A program made the translations under genes and the position numbers. From contig JAJYXE010000053.1 of assembly GCA_021791145.1 (NCBI GenBank), forward strand, positions 1 through 30,007: a DNA stretch of 30,007 nt, written 5' to 3'. Below the pieces are notes generated by a model, which was given only the letters and a program-made list of their open reading frames with translations, had not been told where the DNA came from and ran no database searches. Shown here one piece after another: positions 14,901-22,178 of this stretch; the first letter of the stretch is position 1; each line of letters opens with the position of its first letter. The DNA comes from Actinomycetes bacterium (GTDB lineage Bacteria; Actinomycetota; Acidimicrobiia; Acidimicrobiales; RAAP-2).

Positions 14901-16832
14901 CAGGCCTGCCACTCGCTCAAACGCATGCTCCTGCGCTGCGGGATCGTTGCGAGCGTTCGCAGCGATGAAGTTCCCGGGCGCGGCACCTCCTACGTCCTCT
15001 CGGTCGTCGACGAAGGCCGGGCAAAGACGTTTGCCCGGCTGGTCGGTCCGCACCTCACCACCCGCAAAGCAGCGGCCGTCGAACGCTGGCTCGTGGACCG
15101 GGATCCGGACGCCATCGCGGCAAGCGTGGGGATACCCGCCTCGTTCCTGGGAGCGCAGCTGCGACGCAAGCTCGACGGGGCGGACACGCCCACGGGGCAG
15201 CTCGACGGCGCCAGCCACGGCGACGCCCGAGCTCGCGCGCTCCGGCGGCAGTCGCTCGCCGGGCTCCTCTCCTCCGAGCGCCTCGAAGCCCTGCGAACCG
15301 GCGACCTCGTGTGGGACACGGTCGTCGCCGTCGAGCCCGTCGGAGACAAGGAGTGCTTCGACTTCCAGATGGCCGATCCCGACCGGCCGTACGCACTGGC
15401 AGAGGACGTCCTCGTGCACAACTGCGGGAAGAAGATCCGCGACGTCATGCGGACCGAGCGGGAGAAATTCGTGGCGAGCGTCGAACGCAACGGCTACGGC
15501 CGAGCGCTGGGCGAGAAGTGGTTCGACATCATCGAGCCGTTCGCGGACTACGCCTTCGCGAAATCTCACGCCTTCGGCTACGGGCTCATCGCCTACCAGA
15601 CCGCCTACCTGAAGGCCAATTACCCGACCGAGTACCTCGCCGCGCTCTTGACGAGCGTGCGGGAGAACCTCGACCGAGCCGGCGTCTACCTCGCCGAGTG
15701 CCGTGCGCTCGGCATCGACGTGTCGGTCCCCGACGTGAACCGGTCTGCCGCCGACTTCACGCCGGTAGCCGGCGAAGGTCCAAGGAAAGGGACGATCCTC
15801 TTCGGCCTGGCGGCGGTCCGGAACGTCGGCACGTCCGTCGCCGAGGCGATCGTCGCCGAACGCGAGGCGAGGGGGCCGTTCGCCGACTTCGTCGACTTCT
15901 GCGAGCGCGTGCCGATCGCCTGTCTCAACAAGCAGCCCATGGACGCGCTCATCCGGGCGGGCGCCTTCGACTCGCTCGGGCATACGAGGAAGGGTCTGCT
16001 GCACGTCCACGAGCTGATCGTCGGCCAGATCGTCGCCAGACGGCGGGAGCGGGAGCAAGGCGTCCTGTCGCTCTTCGGCGACGCAGCGGGACGGGCCACG
16101 TCGTTCGACCGGCCCGTCGCGATCCCCGACGTCGAGTTCGACAAGAGGGAGCGCCTGGCGCACGAGAAGGAGATGCTCGGGCTCTATGTGTCCGACCACC
16201 CGCTCCTCGGCCTGGAAGCGGCGCTCCGGCGCCGGGCCGACGGCGCGCTGAGCGAGGTGACAGAGCTTGCCGACGGCACCGTGCGGACCTTCGCCGGGGT
16301 CATCACCGGGCTTCAGGTGAAGTGGACGAAGCGCGGCGAGCAGATGGCCGTCTTCATCCTCGAAGATCTCGAATCCTCGATCGAGGTGACGGTCTTCCCG
16401 AGAACCATGGTCCAGTACGCGGGCGTGATCGCCGACGACGCCGTCGTCACCGTCCGAGCACGAGTCGACAAGCGCGACGAGCAGCCGAAGCTCATCGCGT
16501 CCGAGATCGCGGCGTTCGCCGGGGGACCGGTCTCCTCGTCAGAGCCGCTCCGCGTGCGCCTTCCGACGAGCTCGCTGAGCATGCCGGTCCTCGACTCGCT
16601 GAAAGAGGTGCTGACGGCTCACCGCGGAGACGTGCCGGTGCACCTGTACATCGGAGGCCCCGGCGCAAAGGGGTTCCGCCTTCCGCCCGAGTACTGCGTG
16701 GACACGTCCAACGGAGTGGTCGCCGCGCTGCGAGTGTCGGTCCCGGGGATCGAGATCCTCCCTGAGCCGCCGGCGGCCGGACCGGCTGACCCGTCCTCGG
16801 CGGCGCCTTCCCCTCGCGCCGGATCGCACTGA
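11964..16832 (+). CDS. dnaE1: DNA polymerase III alpha subunit DnaE1 with in-frame intein
   Basis: Catalytic subunit of the replicative polymerase. The reading frame encodes 1622 residues, of which 746-1153 are an intein, leaving a spliced product of about 1214 residues, normal for actinobacterial DnaE1. Order of parts: PHP domain from residue about 14 (HCHVHTEFS, ITDHGNMYG); palm with catalytic D423 and D425 in PDIDMDF and D598 in KMDFLGL; the conserved LRKA|CGKK site split by the intein; tandem HhH region; OB-fold near FAGVITGLQVKWTKRGEQM; and a C-terminal domain. GTG 11964 follows AGAGAGGA by about 11 nt and leads directly into the PHP domain. Splicing is required for function, because the intein interrupts the polymerase core. 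It is probably expressed alone; the HU gene 198 bp downstream has its own promoter. Confidence 0.95.
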   Translation: MSELKGTQDPTWSFAHCHVHTEFSILDGASRIDDLVEVAALDGQPALGITDHGNMYGILPFYAACTKAGITPLLGTEAYMAYERRDERINVRGTTVDDTGGDVEGGRKAWYHLTLLAESNRGYANLIKLSSRAFLEGYYRKPKVDWELLADHADGLIATTGCLGGHVCQSLLAGRFDDALTKAGRLQDIFGKDNLFVELQDHGIEEQHRVTPQLIDIARRLGAPLLATNDSHYTRPEDAQAHDALLCVQTKATIDQPGRFQFKGSGHYLKSAAEMRRLFAELPEACDNTLLVARRADVRLELGTPKLPDFPVPPTFSSPGKYLEHLAFEGAKQRWGDPLPDPAVERLGYELKVIEDMGFSSYFLIVWDLIRHAKEHGIRVGPGRGSAAGCAVAYCLRITELDPIRYDLLFERFLNPSRLSMPDIDMDFDSRFRDEMIRYAAERYGRDHVAQIVTFGTIKARASVRDAARVLGYPYSLGDRVAKAMPPIVMGRDTPLWACLADQPPAGYEDGWKIAAELRAMVAEDPDVARVAAVAKGLEGLRRQDGIHAAAVVITKDPLTEYLPVQRKPEPGGDPESAPVVTQYEMHGVEDLGLLKMDFLGLRNLDVITDTVELIERTRGIRLDIDHVPLDDEPTYELLRRGDSVGVFQLEGGPMRTLMRSLAPTCFEDVAALIALYRPGPMAANMHFEYADRKNGRKKVEYLHPDAEPILADTFGLMIYQEKLMRVAQQFAGYSLAEADNLRKACLPRGTLLLTESRGYVPIEQVMTGSDRRVQTIDTTSASSRFAEVSDVWSVGVKPVFRLTTSTGYSLEATADHRFMVEDRWTRLEDVVPGDLVAVASRTVTEGTGGLTDAEIVLAALLVCGGCEHAAASATAGAAHFCSTDAELVRQFLAAFERHFGYASAAISQHHGATVVDLTSDELCSLRPLIGAAGAPEGPTITQRLVNAPKPDVERFLALCFCAGGWADPDGAHVGTKSLQACHSLKRMLLRCGIVASVRSDEVPGRGTSYVLSVVDEGRAKTFARLVGPHLTTRKAAAVERWLVDRDPDAIAASVGIPASFLGAQLRRKLDGADTPTGQLDGASHGDARARALRRQSLAGLLSSERLEALRTGDLVWDTVVAVEPVGDKECFDFQMADPDRPYALAEDVLVHNCGKKIRDVMRTEREKFVASVERNGYGRALGEKWFDIIEPFADYAFAKSHAFGYGLIAYQTAYLKANYPTEYLAALLTSVRENLDRAGVYLAECRALGIDVSVPDVNRSAADFTPVAGEGPRKGTILFGLAAVRNVGTSVAEAIVAEREARGPFADFVDFCERVPIACLNKQPMDALIRAGAFDSLGHTRKGLLHVHELIVGQIVARRREREQGVLSLFGDAAGRATSFDRPVAIPDVEFDKRERLAHEKEMLGLYVSDHPLLGLEAALRRRADGALSEVTELADGTVRTFAGVITGLQVKWTKRGEQMAVFILEDLESSIEVTVFPRTMVQYAGVIADDAVVTVRARVDKRDEQPKLIASEIAAFAGGPVSSSEPLRVRLPTSSLSMPVLDSLKEVLTAHRGDVPVHLYIGGPGAKGFRLPPEYCVDTSNGVVAALRVSVPGIEILPEPPAAGPADPSSAAPSPRAGSH
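14199..15422 (+). other. 408-residue intein in dnaE with degenerate LAGLIDADG endonuclease
   Basis: Self-splicing protein insert. It starts with Cys (residue 746, CLPRGTLLL) directly after LRKA and ends in VLVHN. The next extein residue is Cys 1154 (CGKKIRD), so all canonical splice residues are present: C1, a block B histidine in TADH (about intein residue 72), penultimate His, last Asn and a +1 Cys. The middle has the layout of a LAGLIDADG homing endonuclease: block C is LAALLVCGGC (near 14532-14564) and block E is FLALCFCAGGW (near 14829-14861). In functional enzymes these read roughly LLGLLLGDG and LRGLFDTDG. Here the catalytic Asp of each is Gly. The intein should therefore splice but not home, and is held in place only by inheritance in an essential gene. 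Confidence 0.9.
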
Positions 16833-16937
16833 CCGAACAGGGCCCGCCCGCCGAGAATTCCCGCGTCAGACGATCCGCGGCGGAGTCGTCCCCCTGTCCT
16901 ACGATGAACCGTGGGGCTGCTTCCTCGTCGAAATACC

Positions 16938-16965
16938 TTGACGATTCGAGTCGTCCCTGTATCGT
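16938..16965 (+). promoter_or_regulatory. promoter of the HU gene
   Basis: TTGACG (16938-16943) and TATCGT (16960-16965) are separated by 16 bp and fit a principal-sigma promoter. Transcription would start near 16972, giving a leader of about 60 nt that contains the 15-bp duplication. A second TACGAT at 16900-16905 could be an additional -10. Confidence 0.5.
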
Positions 16966-16985
16966 GTCGGCAATCGGTGTGAACT

Positions 16986-17015
16986 GGCACTTGGGACAAT
17001 GGCAATTGGGACAAC
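16986..17015 (+). repeat. 15-bp tandem duplication in the HU gene leader
   Basis: GGCACTTGGGACAAT (16986-17000) is followed at once by GGCAATTGGGACAAC (17001-17015), with two mismatches. The pair ends 15 nt before the HU ATG, next to the AAAGGACGGAG ribosome-binding region. It could be a pair of binding sites or a translational control element; this is inference. Confidence 0.5.
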
Positions 17016-17030
17016 GAAAGGACGGAGCCA

Positions 17031-17672
17031 ATGAACCGTCGTGAGCTCATCCGGGCGGTCGCCGCATACACGGCCGATGACGCGAAGCATGTCGAGTCGG
17101 TCCTTTCCGGCGTGACCGACGTCATCACGGCAGTCGTCGCCAAGGGGGAACCGGTGACCGTCCAGGGCTTCGCGAAGTTCGCGAAGGTCGAGCGGGCCGC
17201 ACGCATGGGCCGGAACCCGCGTACCGGCGAGCCGATCCGCATCAAGGCTTCGAAGCGCGTTCGGGTCACCCCGATGAAGGCTTTCAAGGAAACGGTCATG
17301 TCGCCGAGCCACGCGCCCCGCCTGGCGAGCGGCGTCTATCCGACCTCTCCTGAGCTGCTCGCCAAGCAGGCGGCCCAGCGCCGCGCGGCGGCAACCAACG
17401 CGGTCACGGTGAAGCGGGCTGCGGGAAGGACGGCAGCCCCGGCACGGTCGGCAGCGAAGAAGACGCTGAGCAAGGCTACGACGGCAACGCCGGCCACCAC
17501 GAGGTCGGGTGCTGCGAAGCGCGCGACCACTGCCGCGAAGACCACTGCCGCGAAGACCACTGCCGCGAAGACCACTGCCGCGAAGACCACTGCGGCGAAG
17601 ACCGCCGCGAAGAAGACCGCCGCGAAGAAGACCGCCGCGAAGACCGCCGCGAAGACCGCCGCTCGCCGTTGA
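17031..17672 (+). CDS. hupB: HU-family nucleoid protein with Lys/Ala-rich tail
   Basis: DNA-bending nucleoid protein of the actinobacterial HupB type, 213 residues. Residues 1-90 are the HU domain (MNRRELIRAVA start, VTVQGFAKF, and the DNA-binding arm ARMGRNPRTGEPI followed by KASKRVRVTPMKAFK). Residues 90-125 are a linker. From about 130 on the sequence is Lys/Ala/Thr-rich, with repeated KTTAA and KKTAA units resembling the histone-H1-like tail of mycobacterial HupB, which binds DNA non-specifically and compacts it. The ATG follows AAAGGACGGAG. The gene has its own promoter and an unusual duplicated leader. The tail is encoded by near-identical 15-bp DNA repeats that could change in number between strains. 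Confidence 0.92.
   Translation: MNRRELIRAVAAYTADDAKHVESVLSGVTDVITAVVAKGEPVTVQGFAKFAKVERAARMGRNPRTGEPIRIKASKRVRVTPMKAFKETVMSPSHAPRLASGVYPTSPELLAKQAAQRRAAATNAVTVKRAAGRTAAPARSAAKKTLSKATTATPATTRSGAAKRATTAAKTTAAKTTAAKTTAAKTTAAKTAAKKTAAKKTAAKTAAKTAARR
17529..17663 (+). repeat. 15-bp coding repeat in the HU tail
   Basis: Five consecutive 15-bp units (ACTGCCGCGAAGACC, four identical and one with a single change) run from 17529 to 17603. They are followed by related GCCGCGAAGAAGACC and GCCGCGAAGACC units to about 17663. All stay in frame and encode the Lys/Thr/Ala tail. DNA identity is higher than the protein requires, which points to recent slippage or unequal exchange. Confidence 0.8.
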
Positions 17673-17739
17673 GGTCCCGGGCGACCCCTCACGCCTGCGC
17701 AGAAGCCGCCCCCGGCAACCGTTCTCGTCTGCGACACGT

Positions 17740-18438
17740 TCAGGGGCGGCCCTCGCGCTCCCCGTCCCCGGGCCCGTCGTGGCGCTCGACGAGTCGCGCG
17801 AGCCGCTCGGACAGCGATCGCAGTCGCTGACCGACCATTCTGCTTGTCACCCGCACCGCTGGCTCGATCGGCGGAAGCTCATCGGTCCACTGCACGCGCA
17901 GCCCGCCCAGCTCCCGTTCTCGTGCGTGCGACGCCACCTCTGCGTAGAGGGAGTGCCGAGGGCCGCCGAAGATCAGGTCGACGTCGCCTCCGGAGGTCGA
18001 GACCCCGATCGTCCCCGTCGGCTCGCCGACCCGCCGTACCGAAGCCTCAGCCTGCGCCGAGGCTGGACCGACCACCGTCCGCACGGTCGACTCGAGGCGG
18101 TCCAGCACGCGGCCGAGCGCTTCGAGATTGGTCGGATGACGCGACACCACGAGCCGCAGGGGACGGCCCGCCGAGAGCTCCCCCACGACGACGAACTGCA
18201 CGTTCGCGTCGCACAGTGCACGAAGCACGGATGCTGCGCCCGGACCGTCCGGCGTCACCTTCGTACGCCCCGGTAGCCGGCGCCCCGGTGCCCCACCCAA
18301 CGAGCCGAGCACCAGGCGTCGAACCACACGCACGCCGACGGGGCACGGTTCCCACTGCGGCGCCACGACGACAGCCCGCTCATCCGCTCCTCCCGCCGCC
18401 TCGCCGGAGGCGTGCCGACTCGCAAACGTTACACGCAC
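17740..18438 (-). CDS. protein of uncertain function, possible nucleotidyltransferase-like fold
   Basis: About 232 residues if it starts at GTG 18438; the start is uncertain because no Shine-Dalgarno or -10 box decides it, and GTG codons farther in are possible. The core reads VLRALCDANVQFVVVGE, then NLEALGRVLDRLEST, and later SGGDVDLIFGG with YAEVASHARERELGGLRVQW. This order recalls minimal nucleotidyltransferase / AbiEii-like proteins, where a VVVGG strand is followed by an acidic pair and a later DLD motif. The usual first acidic pair is not evident, so catalytic activity is doubtful. The N-terminal 70 or so residues resemble nothing I know. It converges with the HU gene and lies downstream of the molybdenum hydroxylase gene on the same strand. 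I would treat it as a hypothetical protein. Confidence 0.5.
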   Translation of the reverse strand: MRVTFASRHASGEAAGGADERAVVVAPQWEPCPVGVRVVRRLVLGSLGGAPGRRLPGRTKVTPDGPGAASVLRALCDANVQFVVVGELSAGRPLRLVVSRHPTNLEALGRVLDRLESTVRTVVGPASAQAEASVRRVGEPTGTIGVSTSGGDVDLIFGGPRHSLYAEVASHARERELGGLRVQWTDELPPIEPAVRVTSRMVGQRLRSLSERLARLVERHDGPGDGEREGRP

Positions 18439-18595
18439 GTTCACGCTTGCGGCGAGATCCCGGAGCCCGACATGCCTCCAGGGGCGGGGCAAGCCGGGTC
18501 GGTCCCTCGATCCGGTGCCGGCGTCCGGTCCCCAGGCACGGTTGCAGGAATGCCGCGGGATCTTCAGGCAGGATCCAGGGAGGAATTCCAGCAGC

Positions 18596-21031
18596 TCAGA
18601 TGTCGGCGCCCGCCGCGTGCCCAAGGCGTGCCGCGTCGTAGGCGGGAAGCGTCTCGAACACCTCGGGCGGCTCGCGCCACAGCGGACGACCTCCGCCGGC
18701 GGCGTCGCGTGACCCTGATCGGGCCGCGTCGATCGCGTGCCACACCCGCTCAGGGGTGCACGGCATGGCGACGTGCCGCACGCCGAGGTGCGCGATCGCG
18801 TCCACCACCGCGTTGTGCACGGCAGGGGTCGACCCGATCGTCCCGGACTCACCGATGCCCTTGGCCCCGAGCGGGTTCAAGAAGGTGGGGGTCTCGGTGT
18901 TCGACACCTCGAAGGACGGGAGCTCTGGGGCGCTCGGCATCGCGTAGTCGGCGAGACTGGCGGTCAGGGGGTTGCCCGCTTCGTCGAAGCGCTTCTCCTC
19001 CCACAGCGCCTGGGCCATTCCCTGTGCGATCCCGCCGTGCTGCTGGCCGGCGACGAGCAGCGGGTTCACGATCCGGCCGCAGTCGTCAACGGCGACGTGG
19101 CGAACGGGCCGCACCTTGCCGGTCTCGGTATCGACCTCGACGACCGAGACGTGGGCGCCGAACGGAAAGGACGAGCCGACCTCCTGGAAGTCGATGGCCG
19201 CCGCGAGCGGCCCGAGCCCGACCAGCCGGCCGTCCTCGAGGTCCTCATCGTCGGGCGGCGACGCTCGGGCTGCGAGCCGCGCGACCTCGCCCCAGCTGAG
19301 CGCCTTCGCGGGCACGCCGGCCACGCCGATGCGCCCGCCGCCGAAGACCACCACGTCCTCAGGCGCCGCCTCCAGCTCCGCTGCGGCGAGTGAGCGCGCC
19401 CGGGCGAGCACCACCTCGGCGGCGCTCAGCACGGCGCTGCCGCCGAGCTGGAGGGAGCGGGAGCCTCCGGTCCCGCCGCCGCGAGGAACCGAAGCCGTGT
19501 CGGACTGCACGAAGCGGACCTGCTCGATCGGGATGCCGAGGGTGTCCGAGACGATCGCCGAGAACGCCGTCGCGTGGCCCTGGCCGTGGGCGGAGGTCCC
19601 GGCGCGGACCGTCGCGCTGCCGTCCTCGTGGACCTCTACGACACCGAGCTCGGACCCGCCTCCCGTCACTTCGACGTAGACGCCTACGCCGATCCCGAGC
19701 TGCACCGCGTCGCCGCGCGCCCGGCGCGCCGCCTGTTCGGCGCGCAACGCGTCGTAGCCAGCGCGCTCGAGGGCACGCGCCAGCGCGGTTTCGTAGTCGC
19801 CGGTGTCGTAGGCGGTCCCGATCGCGGTGGTGATCGGCTCGTTGAAGGGGGGCTGCAAGTTCAACCGCCGCAGCTCGACCGGGTCCTTGCCGAGCTCGGC
19901 TGCCGCGATGTCCATCATCCGCTCGAGGAGCTCGGCCGCCTCCGGGCGTCCGGCGCCCCGGAACGCGCCCATCGGGGTCGTGTTGGTGACCACGGCGGCA
20001 GCGTCGTAGCGGATGACCGGGATCCGATAGACACCCGCGGCCATCATCCGGGTGGGGCCGAGCCCGAGCGCGCCACCGAAGCCTGCGTACGCACCTGCGT
20101 CGCACAACACCCGGCAGCGCATCCCGGTGATCCGGCCGTCGGCGTCCAGGCCGAGCTCCACCCACTGCACCTGGCCTCTGCCATCGGGCATGCCCATGAA
20201 GGCCTCCGTACGGGTCTGCACCCAGCGCACGGGTCGCCGGAGCCGCAGCGCGGCCGCGATCACCGTCGCGTGCTCCGCGCCGAGCCCGACCTTGCTGCCG
20301 AAGGCGCCACCCACGTACGGCGCGACCACGCGCACCGTTGCCCGGTCGATGCCGAAGTACTCCGAGACGCGCCGCCAGACGTCGTGCGGCATCTGGCTGG
20401 ACACGTACAGCGTGAGCTCGTGGCCCATGCCGTCGTCGCCGGGCACCGCCGCGATCGCGTCGGTCTCCATTGGCGCCACCGCGACGCGCTGGTTCTCGAG
20501 CTGCGCGCGCACCACGTGGACCGCGCCGGCGAGCGGGTCCGGCTCTGGCGCCCCGGCGAAACCTGCCACCACGTTCGAGCCGATGGCCTCGAACTGCAGC
20601 GGCGCGGACGGTGACGCAGCCTCGACCGGATCGCAGACCGCCTCGAGCGGCTCGTAGTCCACGACCACGAGCTCCGCCGCGTCCACGGCGGCGCCCTCGT
20701 GCTCGGCGACGACCACAGCCACGGCGTCGCCCACGAAGCGCACCTTCTCGGTGGCGAGCGGCGGCCGCGCGCAAGTCGCGTTCAGCACGAACAGGCCGCT
20801 GACCGGCGAGAGGTCGAGGTCGGCGGCCGAGTACACCGCGACCACGCCCGGTGCGGACGCAGCCGCCTGGGTGTCGACCGAGCGCACGCGGGCGTGCGCG
20901 TGCGGGGAGCGGACGAACGCAGCCACGAGACAGCCGGGGATCTTCAGGTCGCCGACGAAGCCGGCACGACCGGTGAGCAGCTCGGGGTCCTCCACCCTCC
21001 GGACACGGTTTCCGAGGAGCGATCCGGGCAT
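18596..21031 (-). CDS. molybdopterin-binding large subunit, xanthine dehydrogenase / CO-dehydrogenase-like family
   Basis: Catalytic subunit of a molybdenum hydroxylase, 811 residues, full length. It contains GNRVRRVEDPELLTGRA at the start, the MGAFRGAGRPEA active-site loop, and the catalytic base in GAKGIGESG (E728). The loop has RGAGR rather than the RCSFR with active-site Cys of true (form I) CoxL, so it is a form II or general aldehyde/purine-type enzyme, and CO oxidation should not be assumed. Such subunits normally work with an FAD subunit and a 2Fe-2S subunit encoded next door; neither is in this window. The Mo cofactor is presumably of the MCD type. ATG 21031 is preceded by TAAGCT with 9 nt spacing and no Shine-Dalgarno, consistent with a very short leader. 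It is divergent from the pirin gene. Confidence 0.88.
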   Translation of the reverse strand: MPGSLLGNRVRRVEDPELLTGRAGFVGDLKIPGCLVAAFVRSPHAHARVRSVDTQAAASAPGVVAVYSAADLDLSPVSGLFVLNATCARPPLATEKVRFVGDAVAVVVAEHEGAAVDAAELVVVDYEPLEAVCDPVEAASPSAPLQFEAIGSNVVAGFAGAPEPDPLAGAVHVVRAQLENQRVAVAPMETDAIAAVPGDDGMGHELTLYVSSQMPHDVWRRVSEYFGIDRATVRVVAPYVGGAFGSKVGLGAEHATVIAAALRLRRPVRWVQTRTEAFMGMPDGRGQVQWVELGLDADGRITGMRCRVLCDAGAYAGFGGALGLGPTRMMAAGVYRIPVIRYDAAAVVTNTTPMGAFRGAGRPEAAELLERMMDIAAAELGKDPVELRRLNLQPPFNEPITTAIGTAYDTGDYETALARALERAGYDALRAEQAARRARGDAVQLGIGVGVYVEVTGGGSELGVVEVHEDGSATVRAGTSAHGQGHATAFSAIVSDTLGIPIEQVRFVQSDTASVPRGGGTGGSRSLQLGGSAVLSAAEVVLARARSLAAAELEAAPEDVVVFGGGRIGVAGVPAKALSWGEVARLAARASPPDDEDLEDGRLVGLGPLAAAIDFQEVGSSFPFGAHVSVVEVDTETGKVRPVRHVAVDDCGRIVNPLLVAGQQHGGIAQGMAQALWEEKRFDEAGNPLTASLADYAMPSAPELPSFEVSNTETPTFLNPLGAKGIGESGTIGSTPAVHNAVVDAIAHLGVRHVAMPCTPERVWHAIDAARSGSRDAAGGGRPLWREPPEVFETLPAYDAARLGHAAGADI

Positions 21032-21040
21032 CGCTGCGGC

Positions 21041-21046
21041 AGCTTA
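21041..21046 (-). promoter_or_regulatory. -10 box of a short-leader promoter (Mo hydroxylase)
   Basis: Read on the minus strand, TAAGCT lies 9 nt before the ATG at 21031, and no Shine-Dalgarno sequence is present on that strand. This would give a leader of only a few nucleotides. Confidence 0.4.
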
Positions 21047-21133
21047 GGAGGAGCTCGGGACCGCGCACGCCAGCCCGGCGCTCCGGGCATCCCTTCGTGG
21101 AACAAACGCTCATCGGGCGGGGTTGACAAGGCG

Positions 21134-22099
21134 ATGCCTGCAGTCACGGTGGACGACGTGCTCGCGCTCCCGCGCATCAGGACGCCGGACCCTGCCACCT
21201 CCGCTCTGCGCCCGGTCCGCCAGGTCACGACTGCGCCGCGGGGACTCGAAGGCGAAGGGTTCCCGGTCCGCCGCGCGTTCGCCGGCGTCTCCCTCGCGGA
21301 CCTGGACCCGTTCGTGCACATGGACCAGATGGGCGAGATCGAGTACGCGCCCGGCGAGCCGAAGGGCACGCCCTGGCACCCTCACCGCGGCTTCGAGACC
21401 GTCACGTACATGATCGACGGGACCTTCCAGCACCAGGACTCCATCGGCGGCGGCGGTCTCATCACGAACGGGGGAACCCAGTGGATGACCGCAGGTGCTG
21501 GCATCCTGCACATCGAGCGACCGCCCGAAGACCTCGTCGCGTCCGGCGGGCTCTTCCACGGGATCCAGCTGTGGGTGAACCTCCCCGGACGGGACAAGTG
21601 GGTGCCGCCGCGCTACCAGGGGATCGAGCCGCGCACAGCGACGCTGCTCTCCTCACCTGATGGCGGCGCGCTGCTCCGAGTGATCGCCGGCGAGGTGGAC
21701 GGCCACCGGGGGCCCGGGGTGACGTTCACCCCGATCACGCTCGTGCATGCGACGCTGAGCCCCGGCGCGCGTCTCGTCCTTCCCTGGCCCCGGCGGCTGA
21801 ACGCGCTCGTGTACGTGCTTTCGGGACGCGGCAGCGCAGGCCAGGATCGCCGACCTGTCCAGGCGGGACAGCTCGCCGTCTTCGGCGCCGGCGACGCGTT
21901 CGTGGTCGCGGCCGACACCGTCCAGGACTCTTCCACCTCCGCGCTCGAGATGCTCTTCCTCGGCGGCGAGCCGATCCGCGAGCCGGTCGCCGCCTACGGT
22001 CCGTTCGTGATGAACACGAAAGAGGAGCTCGCCCAGGCGTTCGAGGACTTCCACGCCGGAAGGCTCGGATCGATCCCTGCTCAGCACATCGGACATTGA
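21134..22099 (+). CDS. pirin family protein
   Basis: Bicupin iron protein of 321 residues. Iron ligands fit H82 and H84 (HPHRGFET), H126 and E128 (AGAGILHIE), the same pattern and spacing as in human pirin and E. coli YhhW. Residues 1-150 form the N-terminal metal cupin and about 190-290 the second cupin, with VYVLSGRGSAG. Members act as quercetinase-like dioxygenases or as redox-sensing regulators; which applies here cannot be said. ATG 21134 is the first start giving a normal N-terminus; no clear Shine-Dalgarno is next to it. It is divergent from the molybdenum hydroxylase gene with 102 bp between them, and 79 bp upstream of the thiolase gene on the same strand. Confidence 0.88.
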   Translation: MPAVTVDDVLALPRIRTPDPATSALRPVRQVTTAPRGLEGEGFPVRRAFAGVSLADLDPFVHMDQMGEIEYAPGEPKGTPWHPHRGFETVTYMIDGTFQHQDSIGGGGLITNGGTQWMTAGAGILHIERPPEDLVASGGLFHGIQLWVNLPGRDKWVPPRYQGIEPRTATLLSSPDGGALLRVIAGEVDGHRGPGVTFTPITLVHATLSPGARLVLPWPRRLNALVYVLSGRGSAGQDRRPVQAGQLAVFGAGDAFVVAADTVQDSSTSALEMLFLGGEPIREPVAAYGPFVMNTKEELAQAFEDFHAGRLGSIPAQHIGH

Positions 22100-22178
22100 C
22101 CGGGCGGACAGTGACCGGGCATCGTGCCCCTCGTCCGGGGTTGGCCGGCCACGATGGCAGGATCCGGCGCCCGCTACG

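Noticed and set aside
14217..16199. 660-residue minus-strand open frame opposite dnaE and the intein
   Set aside because: No family motifs; it mirrors codon bias of the plus-strand dnaE gene.
16986..17015. DosR box in the HU leader because of TTGGGAC
   Set aside because: The two TTGGGAC elements are direct repeats with no GTCCC half, so they do not form the DosR palindrome.
18596..21031. Aerobic carbon monoxide dehydrogenase CoxL
   Set aside because: The loop reads RGAGR rather than the Cys-containing RCSFR of form I enzymes, and no coxM or coxS is adjacent.
21123..21128. TTGACA as -35 box of the pirin gene
   Set aside because: It ends only 5 nt before the ATG, so transcription would start well inside the coding sequence.
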